DNA of 64,000 nucleotides from Cladosporium sp. IMV 00045 (lineage: Eukaryota > Ascomycota > Dothideomycetes > Cladosporiales > Cladosporiaceae): contig MSJI02000136.1 in the NCBI GenBank assembly GCA_001931905.2, positions 1-64,000 of the forward strand. Reading direction: 5' to 3'. Made by a program: the position numbers and the translations under genes. Under the pieces are notes generated by a model. The model had not been told where the DNA came from. It did no database searches and was given only the letters and a program-made list of their open reading frames with translations. Of the stretch, positions 56,192 to 64,000 are shown in pieces. Position 1 is the stretch's first letter; each line of letters begins with the position of its first letter.

Positions 56192-57462
56192 TCACAAATT
56201 CAATTTCAGCTCCATGTCTCGCCATCTGCCCTCCCTTAAAGGATCGAGCTTTCTAAGCTCCGCCAACCACTCAATCATCTCCCTAGTCGTGACCTTCTTG
56301 TTCCCAGCGTCGACTTCAAGATATCTCCTTGAATACTCCAACAAAGCCTGGTAGATGTACTTGCAGTCCTCTGCACCATCAAGTATTTCCTTAATGCTGT
56401 CCAACTCTTGCTCCAAGTACTCAAGTCGGTCCGCATTCGTGACTGGTGATAAGACGGCCGTCTTTCGAGAATAGTCTGCGGAATTGATCGGAGACTCGGG
56501 GTCTAGTGTTGACATCAAATACTGGTGGTACGACCACAGACTCTGGTCATACGGGTCGGTATAGAGAGCAGTTGTAATCTGTTCGAATTCCCCATCGAAC
56601 AGCTTCTTCCTATCTTCAGCACTGGCATTGCGCTCGTCCAGAAGTCGCGGTATCAGTTGGCTGCGATTGTGCCAGGCAGAGAAGTTGGACAGATTGCTCT
56701 GGATCATCTTCGTGGTGTATCCGAACTCTTGCTCAACCATACTCTTGCCGCTCAACCTCTCCAGCTCTCCGACAATCTTGCGCCTGTAGTCCCACGCGTG
56801 AAAGTTGCGGCTGTCCAGAGCCAGCATTTTGCTGTCGAGCGCAAGCTCGCCCTGCCATAGCTGCAAGGCGGTTTCGGATGGTAGATGTTGCGTCGCTGTC
56901 GCCAGCAACCAGGAGCGGTGATTCCAGATCCAATAGCACTTAGGGAATTGCTTGATGAGAGGTATGAGGAATTGGAGGTCTTCCTTCGCCAGCATCGCGA
57001 TTTCCTGTTGCGCGAGGGTCAAGCTCACTTTGCTCCCATCCGAGCCATCAGGCTGGCTTTCGCTGACAGCATTGTTGCCCGATTTCAGCTCTTTTTGGAA
57101 GACATCCAGCAGGAGTACGCGACGATGGTTCCATACTGTGTAGTATTCGGGGTTCTGCCGGAGAAGGGAGGAGATCTGTTGGAAGGTGGCATTTGCGAAG
57201 TCGCCAGCTTTGATCTTGAGCACAGAGTTAGCCGTGTTGGTCCTGAAGTAACATCTTCATGATGCTACCGTATACCTTATCAGCAACCTCTTTTTCGAGC
57301 GATCTGTATTGCTCGATCTGCTTGCGCTCCTTGTCTTTGGCGGCCTCGCTTTTGTCGACCGCCGCACTTGAGACGCGGGGAACACCGTGCTGGGCAAATG
57401 TCAACCTCACACTCAGCCCGGTATCTCACAACTACATAGTACACTTGACTTACGCTGGCCAT
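56192..57462 (-). CDS. BET4: Rab geranylgeranyltransferase (type II) alpha subunit
   Basis: Exons 57462-57454 (only ATG GCC AGC), 57389-57276 and 57214-56192, with introns of 64 and 61 nt, give 381 aa starting MASHGVPRVSS, the usual N-terminus of fungal Bet4. Five prenyltransferase-alpha repeats are visible: NPEYYTVWNHRR, FPKCYWIWNHRSWLL, DSRNFHAWDYRRKIV, LSNFSAWHNRSQLI and DPYDQSLWSYHQYLM. The protein pairs with the Bet2 beta subunit and the Rab escort protein to attach geranylgeranyl groups to Rab C-termini, and is required for vesicle traffic. Length (381) is in the family range (about 330-400 in fungi). A later ATG-less extension of exon 2 upstream is possible but less typical of the family. 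Confidence 0.93.
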
Positions 57463-58338
57463 GAGAGGTTGTGGGCGACTATGTGGTGATGCAAACAATA
57501 GAAAGGTAGATTCGGTGTTTCTTCACGAGGTTGGAAATCCCGAGGCACAGCGCCTTGCGTCACAAACACTTGTTGTTTCCCCATATCGGCCTCGCGTCTG
57601 CAGTGAGGCGTGACCTTCAGAACCACGGTCACTACCTTAACATAAGCGATTTTGTGCGATGCAACTCATTTGCCGTTCGGTGTCGATGCTAGAGTTTCAA
57701 GGAGCGGACTGATGACTTGTTAAGGAGTTTCCGTTGTTCCTTGCGCATATATCAACAATTTCGGATCAGCATCATGAAGAATTGTCCGGGCAAGAGGAAC
57801 TGGTGCCGGCATCCTCACCTATCTCTTGACACGTGCGTGGGATCGATCTTACTTGGTTAGTCGACTCTACAAATGAGAGACTTATCATCCATTACATGTA
57901 CCTGCCTTGCATGTGATAATGACACTTTCCAAAATGTTTACCATGTGATGGCGGGAACACATGCACTCACGGCATTTTGTCTACTTCACGTGCTCTTGCC
58001 TTGAAACTTCTCCTACTGAGCGTTTCTCCTGCCTCTCATTGACAACATCCTCCCTTCCAAATCATACCTCTTTTGTGTTTATCACCACAGATCCTTTCGA
58101 CTCCTTACGTCCGCAACTCATTCATACCACCAACATCTCCTCCTTTCCAGACCATATCTCTGTCGTACTCATCACCACAGCTTCTTTCGACTCCTTACGC
58201 CATTCATGCCACCAGTAAGCAAATCACCACTCTCATTCCACTGCCGCCTTTACTCATCACCACAGCTTCTTTCGACTCCTTACATCCGCACGCCAGCAAA
58301 TCACCATCCTCATTCCTGCCGCCTTTGCTCATGCCAAC
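57463..58338. other. Divergent promoter region, BET4 / Ama1-like
   Basis: 876 bp between divergent genes. The right third is a C/T-rich leader with three imperfect tandem units (listed separately). Remaining sequence shows no gene. Confidence 0.4.
58081..58330 (+). repeat. Three imperfect tandem repeats, 85-90 bp period
   Basis: A core of about 28 bases beginning ATCACCACAG and ending CTTTCGACTCCTTAC recurs at 58081, 58171 and 58256, spaced 90 and 85 bp. The second and third units also share the following GCAAATCACCA... and CTGCCGCCTTT...CTCAT segments. The array lies in the presumed 5' leader of the Ama1-like gene and is C/T-rich. It could be a recent local duplication of promoter or leader sequence. 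Confidence 0.75.
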
Positions 58339-60778
58339 ATGCCTCGATCATGGACATGGATGCCAACTCAACCCCCTTATGAGCCAACCTCCCCCACCGA
58401 CCCCCGCCCCAAGTGGACATACCAACAGGGTCCAAGCCTCATCCGCATTTTCTTCCGCAGGCCCAAGATCATCCCAATCATATACCTTCCTTGCTATCAC
58501 TGCGCCGGGAGAGACGCTCTCGAAAAAGGATTGCCATGGCCGCCTGCAGTATGGCCCCCTGCAGACTGGTCCCCTCATGTGTCTGCAGCACCGTGTGGGC
58601 CCCCCGACAATCCTCCCAACGAAGAATCCGCAACATCAAACTCCGCCGAAACTCCAACTACGCCCCACGTTCCCAATATCATCACCAAAAATTACTACTT
58701 CGGCAACATGGACGGCAGGCGTCACCAGGGATCCGACAGTCCGGCAGGGGACGCTATCTCCTTTGTTACCGTACCGGTTGAGGAAGAAGTGCGGGTTCGA
58801 AACAAAATGCGAACTCAGCGCGGTATGTTGCCGCCAGAATACGGGTATCACACCGAACGGCGAACCCGATACGTTTCTACCCCCGTACGTGCAGCCCGCA
58901 GCCGTTCTGCTTCGCGGCCTGGACAATGCAGAAATCGATCTCGATTCGCCCGCCGCAACCCCAACTCGGTCTCCACGCACACCCTCTGAGTTGCTTCCAC
59001 AGCTTGACGGCTGTGGCGATGCTGTGCTGCCTACATCTCGCCGCTGCTGTCCGGAAAGGTTCATGCGCGATACTCCGACAAAAGAGAGGTTTCTTTTGGG
59101 CAGCACTGACCTTGGTGGATGTGATCCATTTGCGCCAGCGACGAGTAGAAGCATCCGATCCGCTGAGAAGTTCGCCACTATACGTTCCGTCAGCACTCCC
59201 GCTTTCTGGTCTGTCGGTGGTTCAGCCGTGACTGAGGGTGTCGCCTCGATCACCAATGGTCGTGGAAGACGGACAACGAGCGGCACCAGCGCACCACATC
59301 ATGCCGCCGACTTTCTCGGAGCACGCTCGCCGGCCGAAGAAACATCAACGCATACACGACGTCTAGCACTTGCCATGGACCTCCGTCCCTCGAGTCCGGT
59401 TTCTTCGACTCCTTCATCCCCACGGTCTCCTTTGACGCCTCCCAGTGAAGCACCATGGCAACAGGTGAAATGGACGAACGACCGATGGGAACGACCTTTG
59501 GAAATGTCACCCAGCAAACCAAAGCCACAAGTCGCTAGGAAGATCTCAACGATACCGCACAAAGTCCTCGACGCTCCTGCACTCCGGGATGACTACTACT
59601 GCTCGCTACTAGCATATTCCCAAACGCTGCAGTGCTTAGCGGTTGGTCTTGGTTCCCACGTCTACCTCTGGTCTGAACCCCGGGACGCCGCCCAACCGAA
59701 GATCCCAGATTCACTGGCTGGCCCACGGGGCTCCTCATTTGTGACATCGCTATCTTTCAGCTCACCAGCTGGTGGTTGTGCGATCCTTGCCATTGGCCGC
59801 GCAGACGGCAAGGTTAGCTTGTGGAGCCCTTCGGACGCCGGTCCACGTTTCGACAGCGTGCAACCCACTGCAGTATCGTATGTCTGCTTTCGACCTACAA
59901 CGAAACGGCGCCGCTCGGTCCGCGATTCGAGCACCTTCGTTGAAACAGAAGAACTTCTGATCGGCGACGAGGGCGGCAGTGTATACTTCTACTCTGTGGA
60001 ATGGCCGAACCAGGATCAACGAGATCTTTTCGACTGGCACGGCAGCATGACCCTCCTCGCAAGGATCACCTGCCACACTCAGCAAATTTGTGGGATTGCA
60101 TGGAGCCCTGACGGAGAACTCTTCGCTACCGGAGGCAACGACAACACACTCTTCCTCTTCGAAACGAAGAACATCCTGCGCAGTCCACGCAACCCTGGCA
60201 TAGTCGAAGCTGCAGCTGTGGATGCTCTGGATGGCAACACGTCGGCTGGCTCAACAAGTCAATGCGATGTTCTCAACGTCGTTACAGGACAACAAAAGCA
60301 CACATTCTCCCTCAACGCGGCATGCAAGGCCATCGCATTCGCCCCATGGCAGCCGTCCCTCATCGCAGCTGGCGGCGGAAGCAACGATCGATGCATACAC
60401 TTCTTCCACGCCCTGTCCGGCTCGAGATTGGCCACCATCGACTGCTACGCACAAGTGACGAGCCTGGTATTCAACCCACACAAGCGAGAGATCGCAGCGA
60501 CTTTCGGCTTTGCCCAACCCGAGCACCCCTACCGAGTCGCCGTCTTCGCTTGGCCGAGCTGCCGCATGATTGTCGGCATACCTTGGTGGGGAGAGGAGCG
60601 GGCGCTCTACGGCATCGAGTATCCTGGTGGAAGTCTGGTCGTTGCCACGAGTGATGCCAGCATCAAGTTTCATGAAGTTTGGTCCGGGAAGGAGGGTGGT
60701 GGGACGGTGGGAGGTATACTTGGGAGTCCTATTCTGGATGATGAATTGGTTTTGGAGCGGGTTGAAGGGATTCGATGA
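58339..60778 (+). CDS. AMA1: Ama1-like meiotic APC/C activator (Cdc20/Cdh1 WD40 family)
   Basis: The C-terminal 615 residues are firm. They include a C-box-like PERFMRDTPTKERFLLG, SVSTPAFWSVGGSAV, KISTIPHKVLDAPALRDDYY and then seven-bladed WD40 repeats (YCSLLAYSQTLQCLAVGLGS, ICGIAWSPDGELFATGGNDN, ACKAIAFAPWQPSLIAAGGG). The chain ends in GIR, the C-terminal Ile-Arg tail that docks to the APC/C. The AFWSVGG and VLDAPALRDDYYCSLLAYS blocks point to Ama1 rather than Cdc20 or Cdh1. The N-terminus is uncertain. I favour exon 1 58339-58822, an intron GTATGT...CAG at 58823-58931 (alternative acceptor 58901), then exon 2 to 60778, because codon use near 58670-58815 fits that frame. The WD40 frame is also open upstream to an ATG at 58331, giving an intronless alternative. 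Confidence 0.8.
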
Positions 60779-61108
60779 TTACATTCCAGCATTGGTGGTT
60801 CAGCCTAAGACCTTGTGGTTTGGTTTCCTGAGAGACAGTCGTTGTTTTGGAGCGCATCGAATCCCCCATTCCCTAAGAGATAGTCATTGTGTCAAATATC
60901 TACATGAGCTTTTGCGTGGTGGTGTTTCCATGAACGCATCTGAAACGCTGTTTCAATATGAATTCACTTTCAGTGGCTTTTGTGCGCAACGACAGCGTCA
61001 GATGGGATCAGTCTTGGGAGCGATATCAATACACTTGTTCGATTGACACGTACGCTCCACCGCCAACGCATCTCAACAAACCCACCGCCACAGGATCGAT
61101 CATAGCCA
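60779..61108. other. Convergent 3' region
   Basis: 330 bp between the stops of the Ama1-like gene and the sugar transporter. The motif AGAGA(C/T)AGTC(G/A)TTG occurs twice (60831, 60869). No gene. Confidence 0.4.
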
Positions 61109-62908
61109 TCAGACTCTGCCAACCTCGTTCTCATGGGTGATAATGCTGCCCTTCCTCTCCACTTCCTCAGCACGGTGCTCAAGATCGTTGGTCTGGAAAT
61201 CCTTCATGTTCATCGTCGGCACAAACCACCTGCGATCCAGTCAGTGTCAAATCAAGGGCTTACGGCTCAACCAAACTTACGGGGCGTTAGTGAACAAGTA
61301 GTTCATCTCTTCGAGCGGGCGCTTCTTCGTCTCAGGCTGCGTGGCCCAGAAGTAGAGGGCGTTGGTAAAGTTGCAGACGACGAAGAGGATGTAGAACCGC
61401 CATCCGATGTTCTTCATGGCGATCGGGGTGACCTGTCCGATCATGGTGTTGAAGGCGAAGGAGACCATCACGCCGATGGAAACACCCTTGGAACGAGTGC
61501 GGGTGTCAAACTATTATGTACGTTAGCACGATGCAGGGCTACAGAGCGGTGGGTGCGAAACATACGATTTCAGCCGGAACAATCCCTGCGAGAAAGTCAG
61601 CAAAATGTCGAATCTTTTGAACCTTGAACGGCTTACAAGAGAGCGGTCCGTTGGTGGCAGAGAAACTGATGTTGTACAGCCAAGTAACGGCGATGAACGC
61701 CCAGGATGCACTGGTATTGTTGGTAGCGCCAGGAGGAAACATGGCGAGCATAATCGTAGCAATGATGAAGAAGAGACAGTTGAACAAGTTGCCTCCAATC
61801 ATAGCCCAGCGTCGTCCGATTTTGTCGATACATGCAATACACGCCATCTGGGCGAGCAACGCGAGAACGGACGAAATTCCCTGGTACTGGAACGTCTGTT
61901 CCTTCCCAATACCCATCTGTTCAAAGATGACAGGTGAGTAGTATTGAATAGCCGAGACACCCGTCATTTGAACAGACGCTTGGATTGCCGACGCGAGCAA
62001 GAGACGACGGAATGAGCTCTTGCTCTTGAACAACTCGACGTAGGACTTGGCTTCGTTTTCGTGCTCGTATGCAATGGTTTCACGGATCTGCTCGTACTCG
62101 GCGCGGACCCATGCATCGTTCTCGTTGCCATGCGCATGCAACTTGGCCAGCGTGCGGAGACCTTGCTCGTGCTTGCCGTGGTCAATGAGCCATCTGACGA
62201 TGTATTAGCATTTGAAGAACAGGTTGCTGAATGCGGAGATTGCGGTGTGCCTACCTAGGAGATTCCGGGAAGAACATAATCAAAGCTGCAAGGATCACAG
62301 CAGGTACATTCTGAATTCCTAGACTGATGCGCCACTGCTTATCGCTGGTTGCGGGAAAGTTTTTGTAGCAGCCATAAGAGGCCCACGTTGCGACCAAAGC
62401 GCCAATTCCGAGCATAAACTGTTGTAAGGCAGTGACAGCGCCACGAATCGAAGGGTGGGCCAGCTCGGCTTGATACAGGGGAATGATCATGACAAGGAAT
62501 CCAACACCGACACCTGCGATGAGACGGCCAGCATAGAGGTAGTCGAGAGATTGCGCGGCAGTTTGGAGAACGCCACCGACGATGAACACCAGAGATCCGA
62601 GCAAGATTGTTTTCTTTCTTCCGAGATAGTCACCAGCGGGACCCGCGAACATGGCTCCGACAAATGCACCACCCGTAAATACAGAAACGACTGCTCCGCT
62701 CTCGCTGGGGGTCGGGTTGAATTGCATGATGAAGTTGTCCGAGTGAATGGCTTCCGCGATGACACCCAAATCGTAACCATAGAGAATGGATCCGACCGAT
62801 GCGAACATCGACACCAGAAACTGTATTGTCAAAGTCAGTACCTATGGAGGCTGACAATCAGTCATACAGGCTCAAACATACCTGGTAGACCTTCGGAGGG
62901 AGCGCCAT
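61109..62908 (-). CDS. MFS sugar transporter, six exons
   Basis: Exons 62908-62882, 62820-62255, 62193-61637, 61585-61566, 61510-61281 and 61229-61109 join in phase to 506 aa. Landmarks are the short N-terminus MALPPKVYQFLVSMFASVGS, YGYDLGVIAE, GDYLGRKKTILLGSLVF, AGRLIAGVGVGFLVMIIPLY, FFPESPRWLIDHG (the Arg codon is split by an intron), DKIGRRWAMIGG, NGPLSWIVPAEIFDTRTRSK and QPETKKRPLEEMNYLF. About twelve membrane segments place it in the plasma membrane sugar-porter family (hexose or pentose type). It diverges from the GH51 arabinofuranosidase across 0.9 kb, so uptake of arabinose or a related sugar is a reasonable inference. Exon 1 has 27 nt and exon 4 only 20 nt. Confidence 0.92.
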
Positions 62909-63078
62909 GATCGCTGCTGTTCGTGCGATACCACGACTCTGTATGGAACGATTGTGGGTCTGTAAATGAATTGTGGACCATTTGGGAGAGGACATCAGCT
63001 ACATCTTATACCAATAGCTTCTCCATGGGGTCACAATGCGGAGAGTGCTGGTCTCCCAATCTATTGCACGCATACCAC

Positions 63079-63084
63079 CTAGCC
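63079..63084 (-). promoter_or_regulatory. GGCTAG, possible XlnR/Xyr1-type site
   Basis: CTAGCC on the plus strand reads GGCTAG on the minus strand and matches the GGCTAR consensus of the xylanolytic/arabinanolytic regulator XlnR/Xyr1 in ascomycetes. About one such match would be expected by chance in an interval this size on two strands, so it is a candidate only. Confidence 0.25.
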
Positions 63085-63210
63085 TACCGCATGCACTCTC
63101 GAATGCCATGAATGCGGCGCGCGTGTGGCGTCCGGGTCATTAAGAGACTCGCCAGGCTTTGAGGGCTGACTGTCGGGAGAGTGGGCGCTCCGGTTGACAA
63201 TAAGACACAC

Positions 63211-63216
63211 TTAGCC
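63211..63216 (-). promoter_or_regulatory. GGCTAA, possible XlnR/Xyr1-type site
   Basis: TTAGCC on the plus strand reads GGCTAA on the minus strand, the preferred XlnR core. It lies about 600 bp upstream of the GH51 start and 300 bp upstream of the transporter start. Context makes it plausible; the short motif alone proves nothing. Confidence 0.3.
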
Positions 63217-63815
63217 GGTCGCCTTATGTTCCTTGAACTTGGTATACTTGGGCTGACAGTAATAAGGCGACTGCACCCTCCCGCCACTGAACTCAGAAGG
63301 AGCCGGATGTAGGAATTCTGCAGCGCAAAGTCACGAGGGACCAGCAGAGAGTCTGGAGCCTCGGTCGGTACATGCAAAGTTTCGTCGCTAGTCTTGTCGA
63401 TGGATACGATTGGTCATGCCGCCTGGATGGTATAGCCCTTCTTGTGCTGTCACGTTGCCCTCGGTCTAAAGCCAAAGAGAGCCCTAACAGCGGCAGTTCA
63501 CTCCAGTTTCTCCGCGAATCACCACCATCGGCTCCACCATCGACCCTGGTAGTCTTCAGAGCACTGTCATTGGTGCGTCGAAGCGAGGTTCAATTGCTCT
63601 TTAGCCGCAGTAGTGTTCATTCGTACATTATTAGTGCTCGTGGATACTCATGTGGGTATGATGTAGTAACGAGGGTAGCTCTAGGCAAGAGCTGTACGAG
63701 CAATAAAAAAGTGACATGTGGTGTTGAGCCATTGCTCGCATGTTTTCTCTTACAATCCATTCATAGCTCTTGAGTTTCTTGTTTCGCTCCGTTGTAGCAC
63801 ACACATTCGACCAAG

Positions 63816-64000
63816 ATGACGACCTTCACCAAGCTCATTGAGGGCGAACAAGCCAGCATCTCCGTCTTCCCTTCGCACAAGCTGAGCAAGATCAACGACA
63901 ACATCTATGGAGGCTTCACTGAGCACATGGGACGATGCGTCTACGGTGGTCTCTACGATCCTGAGAACCCAAACAAGAACCTCATCGACGAGAATGGTTT
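63816..64000 (+). CDS. GH51 alpha-L-arabinofuranosidase, N-terminal part (truncated by window edge)
   Basis: ATG 63816 (context CAAGATGAC) opens a frame that runs off the window, with 61 complete codons visible. The sequence MTTFTKLIEGEQ... leads into FPSHKLSKINDNIYGGFTEH and MGRCVYGGLYDPENPN, then LIDENG. The Ile-Tyr-Gly-Gly-Phe-x-Glu-His-Met-Gly-Arg stretch is the hallmark N-terminal block of GH51 arabinofuranosidases. There is no signal peptide, which fits intracellular GH51 enzymes that release L-arabinose from imported arabino-oligosaccharides. The catalytic acid and nucleophile Glu residues lie beyond the window. The divergent sugar transporter supports a role in arabinose use. Confidence 0.92.
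   Translation, partial: MTTFTKLIEGEQASISVFPSHKLSKINDNIYGGFTEHMGRCVYGGLYDPENPNKNLIDENG

Larger units (their letters stand above)
62909..63815. other. Divergent promoter region, sugar transporter / GH51
   Basis: 907 bp between the two divergent start codons. Two GGCTAR motifs on the minus strand are listed separately. Short ORFs are not supported. Confidence 0.5.

Noticed and set aside
1..64000. CRISPR array, prophage, insertion sequence or bacterial operon
   Set aside because: No spaced direct-repeat arrays or bacterial gene signatures; genes carry spliceosomal introns, so the DNA is fungal nuclear.

Overview
The window is nuclear DNA of a filamentous ascomycete (Pezizomycotina), most likely a Dothideomycete. 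The evidence is compact genes with many short GT...AG introns (about 49-130 nt), GC-rich exons, Pezizomycotina-restricted families (DUF7514-like, dynactin p150, an Ama1-type APC/C activator), an intron-containing tRNA-Asp, and a block of DNA with the CA/TG-depleted, TA-rich signature of repeat-induced point mutation (RIP). The genus cannot be named from the sequence alone. Coding models were built by reading both strands, joining frames at consensus splice sites and checking that phase was kept; intron positions are inferences, not transcript data.

Layout. 0-23 kb is a dense housekeeping stretch: a truncated charged low-complexity protein (-), a type II haloacid dehalogenase-like HAD (-), the Pol II CTD phosphatase SSU72 (+), a secreted HAD phosphatase (-), a DUF7514-like protein with a long Pro/Arg tail (+), dynactin p150Glued (-), a three-KH RNA-binding protein (-), nicotinamide riboside kinase with an apparent frameshift (+), an ARMH3/DUF1741 protein (-) and a DUF726 alpha/beta hydrolase (+). 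23-31 kb is gene-poor, with one two-pass membrane protein, one tRNA-Asp and two weak ORFs. 31-38 kb is an accessory block: a sugar transporter, about 2.4 kb of RIP-degraded repeat, and a Gfo/Idh/MocA oxidoreductase.

38-48 kb holds methionine sulfoxide reductase A, an unusual fusion of a medium-chain reductase to an SfnG-like FMNH2-dependent monooxygenase, a 2 kb gap with coding-like fragments, and a ten-exon sugar/polyol transporter. 48-61 kb has a large beta-propeller-like protein ending in a CaaX box, a coiled-coil repeat protein, the Rab geranylgeranyltransferase alpha subunit BET4, and an Ama1-like meiotic APC/C activator. The right end has a six-exon sugar transporter facing a GH51 alpha-L-arabinofuranosidase (truncated by the window edge) across 0.9 kb, which suggests a small arabinose-release and sugar-uptake module.

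The points most worth following up are the reductase-monooxygenase fusion, the CaaX-tailed propeller protein, the frame conflict at the Ama1-like N-terminus, the NRK1 frameshift and the RIP island.
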